Notes under the pieces: generated by a model
The model's database searches: none
What the model was told of the DNA's origin: nothing
What the model saw: only the letters and a program-made list of their open reading frames with translations
Position numbers and translations under genes: made by a program
DNA from: JBOFOR01 sp051654865
GTDB lineage: Bacteria > Bacillota > Clostridia > Peptostreptococcales > Peptostreptococcaceae
Length of the DNA stretch: 64,000 bases
Assembly: GCA_051654865.1 (NCBI GenBank)
Contig: JBOFYV010000085.1
Span: 1-64,000, forward strand
Direction: 5' to 3'
Shown: piece by piece, positions 6,015-14,753 of the stretch
How the letters are laid out: each line of letters begins with the position of its first letter
Numbering within the stretch: the stretch's first letter is position 1

Positions 6015-8006
6015 TTATCTCTTTTTCTTTTTTATCGGTTTAGCATTTTTATTGCCTTTTGGTTTAAAGCTACTTCTTTCATTCTTGTTATTTTTATCGT
6101 TTCCTTTATTACCTTTTGAAGGAGCTTTTCCTCTATCATTTCCTCTTGAGTTATTATTGCTCTTCTTTTTACCACCTGATACTCTATTAGAGTATGGTCT
6201 TACATCTCTAGGCTTTATTAAACATCTAGGAGATAAACCTATTAAGTCTTCTCTATCAGCTTCTATTAATGCCTCTTGAACTAAGTCATAGTTTCTAGGT
6301 GCTTTGTATTGAAGTAATGCTCTTTGCATTGCCTTTTCACGCTTAGACTTTGGTACGTATATAGGCTTTAATGTTAATGGATCTAATCCTGTATAGAACA
6401 TTGTTGTTGATAATGTTCCTGGTGTTGGATAGAAGTCCTGCACCTGTTCTGGTTGATAGTTAGTATCTCTTAGGTATTCAGCTAATTCTATTGCACTATT
6501 TAATGTTGATCCTGGATGAGATGACATTAAGTATGGAATTAGATATTGCTCTTTTCCTAATTGTCTATTTATATCAAAGAACTTTTGTCTAAACTTATCA
6601 TAAGTGTTTCCAGCTGGCTTTTGCATATGTTCTAATACTTCTTCAGCTATATGCTCTGGTGCAACCTTTAACTGTCCACTTACATGATGTTCTATTAATT
6701 CTCTAAAGAACTTATTATCTTTGTCTGCCATTACATAATCGTATCTTATACCTGAACGTACAAATACTTTCTTTATGTCTGGTAATTTTCTTAACTTTCT
6801 TAGTAATTGTATAAACTCACTATGGTCTACATCTAAGTTTTTACATGGTGCTGGATGTAAACATTGTCTGTTTTTACAAGCTCCCTTACCTTCTGTTATT
6901 TGCTTTTTACAAGCTGGTTTTCTGAAGTTTGCAGTAGGTCCACCTACATCGTGTATATATCCTTTAAAATCAGGTAAAGTTGTTATATACTTCGCTTCTT
7001 CTACTATTGAATCTTGACTTCTACTTTGTACCGCTCTACCTTGATGGAAAGTAATCGCACAGAAAGAACAACTTCCAAAACATCCTCTAGAACTTACTAT
7101 ACTAAACTTAACTTCCTCTATAGCTGGTATTCCACCATCTTTTTCATATATAGGATGATATGTCTTTTGGTATGGTAAGTTATACACTTCATCTAATTCT
7201 CTTCTAGTTAATGGTGTTTCTGGCTTATTTTGAACAAGGTACTTATCACCGTGCTTTTGTACTATAGCTTTTCCTCTAAACGGATCTTGCTCATCATACT
7301 GAACCTTGAAAGCTTTACAATATTTAACCTTATCATCACAAATTTCTTTGTATGATGGTATTTCTATATATTCATCGTATATTTCATCTAAAGCATCTGC
7401 AACATAACATGTACCATTTATATGTCTAATATACTTTGGATCAAACCCATCATTTAAAGCATTGGCAACTTCTACTATTTGCTTTTCACTCATCCCATAA
7501 ACTAATAAATCCGCACCACTATCTATTAACATAGATTTTCTTACCTTGTCACTCCAGTAATCATAGTGACCAAATCTTCTTAAACTAGCTTCTATTCCAC
7601 CTATTACTATAGGTATATTCTTGTACGCTTCTCTTATCTTATTACAGTAAACAATCGTAGCTCTATCAGGTCTATAACCCATTTTTCCACCTGGAGAATA
7701 CATATCCTTATCTCTGTGTTTTTTGCTTACTGAGTAATGGTTAACCATAGAGTCCATATTTCCGCCGTTAACTAAGAACCCAAGCCTTGGTCTTCCTAAC
7801 TTCATAAAATCGTCTGTAGTTTTCCAGTTTGGTTGTGCTATTATACCTATTTTATACCCTGCATTTTCTAATACTCTTGATATTATTGCAGTTCCGAAAC
7901 TGTGGTGGTCAACATAAGCATCTCCTGTAACTATTATAAAGTCACACTCTTCCCAACCTCTATCTATCATATCTTGTTTACTTATTGGTAAAAATTTATT
8001 TTCCAT
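6015..8006 (-). CDS. YgiQ family radical SAM protein
   Basis: A 663-residue protein of the UPF0313/YgiQ family. The N-terminal YgiQ domain (about 1-290) is followed by the radical SAM core, with C309-x3-C313-x2-C316 in RGCFGSCSFC binding the 4Fe-4S cluster. A second Cys-rich segment (about 380-405: CKKQ, CKNRQC, PAPCKNL) is typical of the family. Residues from about 608 to the end form a low-complexity Gly/Asn/Lys tail, very basic and probably disordered, ending KPIKKKKR. The enzyme's reaction is not established in the family. It is a single-gene unit with its own terminator. Confidence 0.92.
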   Translation of the reverse strand: MENKFLPISKQDMIDRGWEECDFIIVTGDAYVDHHSFGTAIISRVLENAGYKIGIIAQPNWKTTDDFMKLGRPRLGFLVNGGNMDSMVNHYSVSKKHRDKDMYSPGGKMGYRPDRATIVYCNKIREAYKNIPIVIGGIEASLRRFGHYDYWSDKVRKSMLIDSGADLLVYGMSEKQIVEVANALNDGFDPKYIRHINGTCYVADALDEIYDEYIEIPSYKEICDDKVKYCKAFKVQYDEQDPFRGKAIVQKHGDKYLVQNKPETPLTRRELDEVYNLPYQKTYHPIYEKDGGIPAIEEVKFSIVSSRGCFGSCSFCAITFHQGRAVQSRSQDSIVEEAKYITTLPDFKGYIHDVGGPTANFRKPACKKQITEGKGACKNRQCLHPAPCKNLDVDHSEFIQLLRKLRKLPDIKKVFVRSGIRYDYVMADKDNKFFRELIEHHVSGQLKVAPEHIAEEVLEHMQKPAGNTYDKFRQKFFDINRQLGKEQYLIPYLMSSHPGSTLNSAIELAEYLRDTNYQPEQVQDFYPTPGTLSTTMFYTGLDPLTLKPIYVPKSKREKAMQRALLQYKAPRNYDLVQEALIEADREDLIGLSPRCLIKPRDVRPYSNRVSGGKKKSNNNSRGNDRGKAPSKGNKGNDKNNKNERSSFKPKGNKNAKPIKKKKR

Positions 8007-8093
8007 TTTATCACCTGCTTATTCTATCATTATGTTTATTATATCCTAATTAGTCTTTACCGAAACTTTAATTTATATCTAATGTCTAATTAT

Positions 8094-8121
8094 ATCATTA
8101 AAACGCGATAGTTTTAATGAT
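8094..8121. repeat. Inverted repeat upstream of ygiQ
   Basis: ATCATTAAAAC and GTTTTAATGAT form a perfect 11-bp palindrome around GCGATA, 88 bp before the ygiQ start. No T run follows on the minus strand, so an operator or a weak 3' end structure is more likely than a terminator. Confidence 0.45.
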
Positions 8122-8207
8122 TATTTAAAATTTTTGATTGAATTTATGAGGTATTTTCTAATTTTATTGTAATTCATTTATAAAATAAGCTCTTACTTAT
8201 AATATTT

Positions 8208-9263
8208 TTATTTTTTCAAGTCAATTTCAACAATTCCTTCTTTATATATTTTAGGCTTATCATTAACATATGACCTTGGAATTATAGTAAGCTTCTTTTC
8301 TGTTCCTTTTAATATCCACTCATCTACATTGTACCATCTACCTTTTATTAATTGACCTCCCTCTCCTGGACCTAATTCTAACTCTTTTCCATTTTCATCC
8401 TTTACTATTAAACCTGGTTCTCTTCTTTTTTCTACGCTAATTTCTTTATATAAATCATAATCATGCTTTATCTTAACAGAAACTGGAGATACTCTTACTT
8501 CTTCTATATTAAATTCACCTTTATATTCATACTCATCTATTTTAAATTGCTTGCCAATCTTATATGATGTTGTATTCTCCATTATTTCAGCTAAATTTAT
8601 CTTAGTATTAAATTCCCATTTACCGTTATCTCCAGTATACTCTTCATAAAATTGAATTTTTAAATCATATTCTTTATCAGGTTCAATGTTATCCAATAAT
8701 TCAATTTCTTTATCTCCAATACCATCTCCATCAGTATCAATGGAATCTAAAATAGTAAACATAGTAACCTTACTTTTATTAAGACCATTTACCTCATTAA
8801 CTTCAAATCCATTAGCTTGTCCTGCAAATACATAATCACCAATAGTAATTTTAGGTGAATTAGGACCTAATTGATATTTATCCTTAAACAACCATTTTAT
8901 TCCTGAGTATTCCACATCCATACTAGCTATTAACTTTCTATCATCAAGCATAATCTCATTTATGCTATACTTAATTCCATCATATTCTGATATTAAATTT
9001 TCTTCTACCTTATACTTTCCAAACTCACTATCACCTCTTCCAAAATGCATCTCTATCTCATTAGATATTTTCTTTATATATGCCAAAGTAGTTTCACTAC
9101 TCAATACTAATCCACCAATAACAATAGCTCCAGATACCCCAGCTATCAATCTATGCTTCATCTTAGACTGTATTTTCTTTTTATCACTTAATGCTCTATC
9201 AATTGTAGAATTAATAGCCTCATCAAAATCATCTGGAATTTTAATATTATCTAACTTGCTCAT
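8208..9263 (-). CDS. DUF4179 domain membrane protein, probable anti-sigma factor
   Basis: A 351-residue bitopic protein immediately downstream of an ECF sigma gene with no gap (stop and start are adjacent). The N-terminus IPDDFDEAINSTIDRAL (8-24) and the single membrane helix (39-57, LIAGVSGAIVIGGLVLS) match DUF4179 proteins, followed by an extracellular domain with repeated beta-rich segments. DUF4179 proteins commonly pair with ECF sigma factors in Firmicutes. It probably holds the sigma factor at the membrane until an envelope signal appears. It is the second such pair in this window, with no close sequence identity to the first. Confidence 0.82.
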   Translation of the reverse strand: MSKLDNIKIPDDFDEAINSTIDRALSDKKKIQSKMKHRLIAGVSGAIVIGGLVLSSETTLAYIKKISNEIEMHFGRGDSEFGKYKVEENLISEYDGIKYSINEIMLDDRKLIASMDVEYSGIKWLFKDKYQLGPNSPKITIGDYVFAGQANGFEVNEVNGLNKSKVTMFTILDSIDTDGDGIGDKEIELLDNIEPDKEYDLKIQFYEEYTGDNGKWEFNTKINLAEIMENTTSYKIGKQFKIDEYEYKGEFNIEEVRVSPVSVKIKHDYDLYKEISVEKRREPGLIVKDENGKELELGPGEGGQLIKGRWYNVDEWILKGTEKKLTIIPRSYVNDKPKIYKEGIVEIDLKK

Positions 9264-9812
9264 CTATTCCCCCTCCTTTAATATCTTATACAACCTTTGT
9301 TTACCTCTTCTTATATAAGTCTTAATCGTATTTTCATTACTTTCAAGAACCTCAGCAATTTCCTTTATACTCATATCTTGAAAGTACTGAAGTATTATAG
9401 GCGTTTTAAACTTTTCATCAAGCACATCTATCGCATTATACAAATCAATCTTTTCTTCTAAATTCTCATAACTAACATCTTCAATCAACTCAACCTTATC
9501 AAAACGATCCACAAACTTACTCTTAGCTCTATTTCTATCATTTATATTATTAATAAGAATCCTCGTAATCCAAGTCTTAAAATACTCTGGATTTTTTAAA
9601 CTATGTATATTTAAAATAACCTTATAAACAGTTTCTTGACATACCTCTATAGCCTCATTCTCATCTTTAACATATAAAAAAGCTGTTTTATATAAATACT
9701 CTTTATGATTATGTATTAATATCTCAGTAGCCTTTTTATCTCCTTTTTTAGCTTTTTCTATAATATATTTTTCATCTACATCCTCTTTTTGAAACCATAT
9801 AAAATCCCTCAT
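9264..9812 (-). CDS. ECF-type RNA polymerase sigma factor
   Basis: A 182-residue ECF sigma factor. Region 2 is about residues 25-90 (YKTAFLYVKDENEAIEVCQE and FKTWITRILINNINDRNR) and region 4 about 125-178 (LDEKFKTPIILQYFQDMSIK then EIAEVLESNENTIKTYIRRGK). The stop codon touches the start of the DUF4179 gene, so both are made from one message. Upstream, TGAAAC (9866-9871) and GTCTAA (9842-9847) on the minus strand look like an ECF promoter, which would make the gene autoregulated; spacing is 17-18 bp, slightly long. Confidence 0.92.
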   Translation of the reverse strand: MRDFIWFQKEDVDEKYIIEKAKKGDKKATEILIHNHKEYLYKTAFLYVKDENEAIEVCQETVYKVILNIHSLKNPEYFKTWITRILINNINDRNRAKSKFVDRFDKVELIEDVSYENLEEKIDLYNAIDVLDEKFKTPIILQYFQDMSIKEIAEVLESNENTIKTYIRRGKQRLYKILKEGE

Positions 9813-9841
9813 TTATTCCTCCTCAAGCTATAGTTCATTCA

Positions 9842-9871
9842 TTAGACTTATTACCTATCAAAGAAGTTTCA
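9842..9871 (-). promoter_or_regulatory. Candidate ECF-type promoter
   Basis: On the minus strand TGAAAC is followed after 17-18 bp by AGTCTAA, similar to the TGAAAC/CGTC elements of Bacillus SigM, SigX and SigW. It lies about 30 bp before the sigma gene start. Confidence 0.35.
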
Positions 9872-9881
9872 CTTACACATA

Positions 9882-9917
9882 AAAAAACCTATAAAATTAT
9901 TAATTTATAGGTTTTTT
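9882..9917 (-). terminator. Intrinsic terminator after membrane protein gene
   Basis: Stem AACCTATAAA/TTTATAGGTT with A and T tracts on both sides, located 15 bp after the stop of the 9.9-10.8 kb gene. Confidence 0.85.
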
Positions 9918-9931
9918 ATATATTTATTAAA

Positions 9932-10813
9932 TTAATATAAACTTTTCTCAGCAAAATCGGTATGTATATTATACTCTAAATCAATACTATAAGTATTAAA
10001 AGTTATACTCCCAAAAACAATAGCTCCAATCAAAAAAATATGCACAGCTACAGTATTGGCCTTCTTATTTTTCTCTTTAAATCTCATTTGACTAATTACT
10101 AATATAAGCATAAAAACCATTCCTACCTTAGAATAATTTTCTAAAGCCTTCATATTTACTAAAGCCTTACAATCTTTAATATACTTATCAAAGTGAATCG
10201 TATTCTTATCACTTTCAGCTGCCCTATGATAAAAAGAATCTCCACTAAGTTCCACTATCCTGCTATCATTTTTATAACTTAGCTTATACTCATAATCCTT
10301 CGTTTTTATATAATTATCTTCTTGAATAAAATTACTACTATACTTAAATGTAGTAACAACAAAAGCTATCATTATACAAAATAGAAGTACCTTATTATTT
10401 GCAAATTTAATTTTTCTTTCAATCTCAACTCCATCTATAGACTTAATATACTTTCTGCCTAAAATATCTGCATAGACTGATATAAACTCACCTAATAACA
10501 ATATTTCTAACCCAGCAAAACCACCCATCTTCGTAGCTAAAATAAAAATTATCTTTATAGCTATATATACATCAATTATAATTATTGATTTCTTTAGCTT
10601 TTCAAAGTATTTTTCTTTATTTAAATATTCCACATTACGTTCTTTACAATAAAGTTCATCATAATACTCAATATTACCAATATACTTATGAATAGCATAA
10701 ACAACAAGCAACATCAGAACAACATCAAACGCCTTGTCTATAAATAAATTTAATATTATTCCTACTATAATTGATATGACCCCTATTTTTTTATCCCGTT
10801 TATCTAATTTCAT
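9932..10813 (-). CDS. Polytopic membrane protein of unknown function
   Basis: A 293-residue integral membrane protein I do not recognise. The start used here (MKLDKRDKKIG) has GGGAG 6 nt upstream; an upstream in-frame ATG at 10924 has no ribosome site and would read through a hairpin. Hydrophobic segments are near residues 10-26, 30-43, 78-94, 99-112, 140-156, about 235-250 and 265-280. Between the fifth and sixth helices is an approximately 75-residue extracytoplasmic loop. It lies alone between two terminators. No function is proposed. Confidence 0.68.
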   Translation of the reverse strand: MKLDKRDKKIGVISIIVGIILNLFIDKAFDVVLMLLVVYAIHKYIGNIEYYDELYCKERNVEYLNKEKYFEKLKKSIIIIDVYIAIKIIFILATKMGGFAGLEILLLGEFISVYADILGRKYIKSIDGVEIERKIKFANNKVLLFCIMIAFVVTTFKYSSNFIQEDNYIKTKDYEYKLSYKNDSRIVELSGDSFYHRAAESDKNTIHFDKYIKDCKALVNMKALENYSKVGMVFMLILVISQMRFKEKNKKANTVAVHIFLIGAIVFGSITFNTYSIDLEYNIHTDFAEKSLY

Positions 10814-10882
10814 ATATTTCTCCCTTTTATAAATAATACTTACCGTTCTCTCGCCCTTGTATAATACCATATTTAACCATAA

Positions 10883-10920
10883 AAATAACAGAGCTTTATA
10901 TTTACCTAACTCTGTTATTT
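10883..10920 (-). terminator. Hairpin between DUF1015 region and membrane gene
   Basis: An 11-bp perfect stem AAATAACAGAG/CTCTGTTATTT with a 16-nt loop; on the minus strand TTTTTATGG follows. It is probably the terminator of the DUF1015/serine operon, separated from it by the 11.04-11.14 kb hairpin element. Confidence 0.65.
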
Positions 10921-11038
10921 CCATATCTATTCTTTATATATTATTTTATATTTCTAATCCTATCATTTTAATTATAAAACTCAATCATAGATTTTAATAT
11001 ATTTAATTGCCAAACCCTTACATAAGCTAAGCTATATA

Positions 11039-11143
11039 TAGTCGCCGAGCAAAGGTGGATAGGAATTATTATAAGTTGCACCGACCTTGCAGCTCGTCTG
11101 CCGCAAGGAAAACTTATATAATTCCTATCAATCGAGCGGACTA
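11039..11143. repeat. Long imperfect palindrome abutting the DUF1015 stop codon
   Basis: An inner stem pairs GATAGGAATTATTATAAGTT (11058-11077) with 11111-11129: 19 bp with one bulged T. Inside it CCTTGC (11085-11090) pairs with GCAAGG (11103-11108) around a 12-nt loop. Outside, TAGTC (11039-11043) pairs with GACTA (11139-11143), and that GACTA contains the TAG stop of the DUF1015 gene. GC content is well above its flanks, and there is no T run, so it is not an ordinary terminator. It looks like a small inserted palindromic element. Confidence 0.65.
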
Positions 11144-12388
11144 CATTAAGCCTAACTCATGTAAAAACAATCCACAGCGGACTTTCGGTTCAAACCATGT
11201 TGATTTCGCCGGCATTATTTCATCCGCATCCGCCACACTCATCAACTCCTCAATACTTGTAGGATACATAGCAAAAGCCACCTTCATATCCTCACTCACC
11301 CTTTTCTCTAATTCTCCTAGTCCTCTTATACCACCTACAAAATCTATCCTCTTATCCGTTTTAGGATCATCTATCCCAAGCATCGGTCCTAGTATATAAT
11401 CCTGTAATATAGAAATATCCAAAGACTTAGCTACATTACCATCTCTCATAGCATTGTCTATACTTATTTCATACCATCTATCATTTAAATACATACCTAT
11501 CTTACCCTTTTGATTAGGCTTATAAGTTTCTTCCTCTATTTCGTATACTTCAAACTTTTCTCTTATCTTATCTATAAATTCACCCTCGCTCATTCCATTC
11601 AAATCTTTTACTACCCTATTATAATCTAATATCATAAGTTCCTTTTCCGGTGCTATCATAGCTAAATAGTAATTAAACTCTTCACCTCCTGTGTATTTAG
11701 GATTGTTAATTCTCATTTCTTTAGCTATATTTTCTGCTGCTGCGCTTCTATGATGTCCATCCGCTATATATAAATAAGGTATATTTTTAAACTCTTCAAT
11801 TAAAAAATTAATCTTATCATTATCATCTATTTTCCAAACTGTATGTGTGATTTTATCATCTGTTGTGAAATTATAAATAAATTGATTTTCTTTCATATAA
11901 TTTGATATCATTTCATTTATGCTATTTTTAGACTTGTAGGTTACTAGAATTGTACCTGTATTTGCATTACAGTATCTTATATGATTAGTTCTATCTTTTT
12001 CTTTATCTGGTTTTGTGTATTCATGCTTTTTTATTACTCCAGTTAAACTATCTTCCACCGATAATGTAGCAACTATGCCGACTTGAGCTCTGTTATCCAT
12101 AACTTGTTTATAAATATATAAACATTCTCTTTCTTCCTTTATTAATATTTTTTCCTCTTTAAATTTATCTAAATTTTCCTTAGCTTTTAAATATACCTTC
12201 TCATCATATTCATATATTCCTTCTTCTAAATCAATTTCAGATTTATCTATGTGAAGAAATGAATATGGATTATCTTTTGACATTATTTTAGCTTCTTCAC
12301 TGTTCATTACATCATATGGTAGTGCTGCTACTTTATCTACTAAGTTTTCATTAGGCCTAATTGCTCTAAATGGTTTGATTATTGCCAT
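11141..12388 (-). CDS. DUF1015 family protein
   Basis: A 415-residue protein of the DUF1015 family, recognised by FRAIRPNENLVDKVAALPYDV at the start, SFLHIDKSEIDL, and YIADGHHRSAAAENIAKEM in the middle. The function is not known. It is the last gene of an operon after serA and a class V aminotransferase, a gene order shared by several Peptostreptococcaceae, so a link to serine metabolism is likely. The stop codon lies at the very edge of a palindromic element, and the C-terminus (LFLHELGLM) may be its original end or slightly altered by it. Confidence 0.88.
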   Translation of the reverse strand: MAIIKPFRAIRPNENLVDKVAALPYDVMNSEEAKIMSKDNPYSFLHIDKSEIDLEEGIYEYDEKVYLKAKENLDKFKEEKILIKEERECLYIYKQVMDNRAQVGIVATLSVEDSLTGVIKKHEYTKPDKEKDRTNHIRYCNANTGTILVTYKSKNSINEMISNYMKENQFIYNFTTDDKITHTVWKIDDNDKINFLIEEFKNIPYLYIADGHHRSAAAENIAKEMRINNPKYTGGEEFNYYLAMIAPEKELMILDYNRVVKDLNGMSEGEFIDKIREKFEVYEIEEETYKPNQKGKIGMYLNDRWYEISIDNAMRDGNVAKSLDISILQDYILGPMLGIDDPKTDKRIDFVGGIRGLGELEKRVSEDMKVAFAMYPTSIEELMSVADADEIMPAKSTWFEPKVRCGLFLHELGLM

Positions 12389-12436
12389 CCTTAGTGTCTC
12401 CCTTCTTTTTAATTTAGCTTCTATATTTCATATATG

Positions 12437-13375
12437 CTATAGAGCTATACTATTAGAATTATCATTGATAAAATAATCTGATATTATATTTACTATTTCA
12501 CTACCTATCTTCTCTTGTGCTTCTTTAGTTGAAGCACCTATATGAGGTGTTGAAGAGACTCTTGGATGATTTACTAAATCAGTATTAGGTGTAGGCTCTT
12601 TTTCAAATACATCTAATGCTGCTGCACTAATTTTACCTTTGTTAAGTGCGTCTAATAAATCTTCTTCTTTTACTAATCCACCTCTCGCATAGTTTATTAG
12701 ATACGTACCATCTTTCATTTTATTAATTTCATTTTCTGTAATTAAAAAACCTCTACCTGGATCGTATGGTGTATGCAATGTTATAAAATCTGCTTGCTTA
12801 AACAGTTCTTCTTGATTACAAAATTTATATCTTTCATATCCATCCATCTTTCCTAATATATCATAATAAACTACTTTCATACCCAGTGCATCTGCTCTTT
12901 TAGCTACTTCCTTACCTATTCTACCTAGTCCGATTATGCCTAAAGTTTTTCCATTTATCTCTATACCCTTATAATGTTTTTTTTCCCATTTTCCATCTCT
13001 CATACTTACGTTGGATATATTTATAAATCTTGCAATTACTATCATTTGAGCAATAGTAAGCTCTGCAACTGATATTGAGCTCGCTAGCGGAGTATTTACT
13101 ACTTTTATTCCTTTCTTATTCGCGTATTCAATATCAATATTATCTACTCCCACACCTGCTCTAAGTATTAGCTTTAATCTTCTACCTTCGCATGCTTTAT
13201 CTATTACTTCTTTCGTGATATTAGTAGATGCTCGTGTTATAACTGCATCATATTGTCTTAATTTTATTCCTAAAATACATTCTTCACATTTTTCTTCTAC
13301 TACATTTATATTAAGATTTCTCAATTCATTAATCGCTTTTTTATCTATATCGTCTGTTACTAAAATATTTACCAT
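12437..13375 (-). CDS. serA: D-3-phosphoglycerate dehydrogenase
   Basis: A 312-residue D-2-hydroxyacid dehydrogenase. The Rossmann motif GIIGLGRIGKEVAKRA is near residue 147. The catalytic Arg is in NYARGGLVKEEDL, Glu in FEKEPTP and His in STPHIGAST. It lacks the C-terminal ACT regulatory domain of longer SerA proteins, so it is the short, probably serine-insensitive type. It oxidises 3-phosphoglycerate to 3-phosphohydroxypyruvate with NAD. The aminotransferase 22 nt upstream supplies the next step. A different 2-hydroxyacid substrate is possible but the pairing supports the serine pathway. Confidence 0.88.
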   Translation of the reverse strand: MVNILVTDDIDKKAINELRNLNINVVEEKCEECILGIKLRQYDAVITRASTNITKEVIDKACEGRRLKLILRAGVGVDNIDIEYANKKGIKVVNTPLASSISVAELTIAQMIVIARFINISNVSMRDGKWEKKHYKGIEINGKTLGIIGLGRIGKEVAKRADALGMKVVYYDILGKMDGYERYKFCNQEELFKQADFITLHTPYDPGRGFLITENEINKMKDGTYLINYARGGLVKEEDLLDALNKGKISAAALDVFEKEPTPNTDLVNHPRVSSTPHIGASTKEAQEKIGSEIVNIISDYFINDNSNSIAL

Positions 13376-13397
13376 AGTAAACTACCTCCACATAATT

Positions 13398-14468
13398 TTA
13401 AAATCCTAAAATATCATCTATAACATTCAACAGTTCAGTTATATCTTCAACTGTATAATCTCCCATATGAGAAATTCTAAAGGTCTTTTCTTTTAAATCT
13501 CCATATCCATTTGCTATTTCAAATCCTAATTCTTGAAGCTTCATATTCAAATTAAATACACTTATGCTTTTTGTATTTTTTATTACGGTAAGTGTATTTG
13601 ATAAATAATTTTCATCAGTAAATATTTCAAAATGTTTTTTAGACCATTTTCTAACTAATTTAGCCATATCTTCATGCCTACTGTATCTATTATCCAAGCC
13701 TTCTTTTAGGATTCTATCTAGTTGATAGTCTAATGCGAACATATGTGAAAGAGACGGAGTTGAAGGGTACTGATGATTTTTTTTGATACTATATTCATAC
13801 ATTGCCAATAAATCAAAATATACACCTCTACAAGGAACCTTTTTAGCTCTTTGAATTGCTTTTTCAGATAAAGTACATATAGCCATCCCCGGAGGTAAAC
13901 CTAATGCTTTTTGAACGGATGTTATGATTATATCTATTCCTATTTTATCTACTTCTATCTTCATTCCACCAGCTGAACTAACTGCATCAACACAATAAAC
14001 TATATCATTGTATTTCTTTACTATTTCTCCAATTTCCTCAATTGGATTTTTTACACCTGTAGATGTTTCATTGTGTGTTACAGCTATCAAATCATATTTA
14101 CCAGTTGCAAGCACTTCATCAACCATTTTAGGATTTATTGCGCTTCCTAAGTCTACTTTATATATATCTGCAGCTACATTATTGGCTACAGCCATTTTAT
14201 ACCATCTATCACCAAATGATCCGGAGGAAAATACAGCAGCTCTCTTTAATGTACAGGAACGTATAGCACCTTCCATAAGTCCACTACCTGAGGATGTGGA
14301 TAGAAGTATTGTACTATCTGTATAAAATAGATTTTGTAGTTTTTCACTTATGCTTTGTTGTAATAAAGATGCACTTTTGCCTCTATGACCTATCATTTGA
14401 GTTGACATTTTTTCTAATACTTCTTCGCTCACATGAATTGGTCCAGGAATGAATAATTTTTTACCCAT
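13398..14468 (-). CDS. Class V aminotransferase (phosphoserine or serine-glyoxylate type)
   Basis: A 356-residue PLP aminotransferase of class V. It begins KLFIPGPIHVSEEVLEKMS, has LLSTSSGSGLMEGAIRS for phosphate binding, YCVDAVSSAGGMKIEVD with the cofactor Asp, and the Schiff-base Lys in ITSVQKALGLPPG. The closest family types are alanine/serine-glyoxylate aminotransferases, but next to serA it most likely makes phosphoserine from phosphohydroxypyruvate. It is first in the operon, with an AAGGAGG site before the ATG. No serB is seen in the window. Confidence 0.87.
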   Translation of the reverse strand: MGKKLFIPGPIHVSEEVLEKMSTQMIGHRGKSASLLQQSISEKLQNLFYTDSTILLSTSSGSGLMEGAIRSCTLKRAAVFSSGSFGDRWYKMAVANNVAADIYKVDLGSAINPKMVDEVLATGKYDLIAVTHNETSTGVKNPIEEIGEIVKKYNDIVYCVDAVSSAGGMKIEVDKIGIDIIITSVQKALGLPPGMAICTLSEKAIQRAKKVPCRGVYFDLLAMYEYSIKKNHQYPSTPSLSHMFALDYQLDRILKEGLDNRYSRHEDMAKLVRKWSKKHFEIFTDENYLSNTLTVIKNTKSISVFNLNMKLQELGFEIANGYGDLKEKTFRISHMGDYTVEDITELLNVIDDILGF

Positions 14469-14699
14469 TTATTTACCTCCTTCTTTAATTTTTTATATAA
14501 TAAATCAGTTTTATTATCATTTTGATAATTAGTTTTAAAAATATTATATGTCTTGATATAGAAAATGTTCAAATATATTTTCAGCTAAAATTATATATTT
14601 TTTATTTTATATAAAGTTTGAACAATTCATAAAAAAATTCTCTTCGTTTATGTCGCCAACGACTTCGTACGTTACTCAAAATATCCTTATACGTAAAAA

Positions 14700-14729
14700 A
14701 AGACACCTTATATTTAAAGTGTCTTTTAG
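14700..14729 (-). terminator. Intrinsic terminator after AGCS symporter 1
   Basis: Stem AAAAGACAC/GTGTCTTTT with a 12-nt loop and A/T tracts on both sides, 25 bp after the symporter stop. Confidence 0.85.
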
Positions 14730-14753
14730 TTTAAATTTCTATTATATATAATT

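Noticed and set aside
14640..14690. GC-richer stretch with TCGCC and CGTACG near the serine operon upstream region
   Set aside because: It shares only the five-base TCGCC with the element at 11039; no stem or alignment supports a common repeat.
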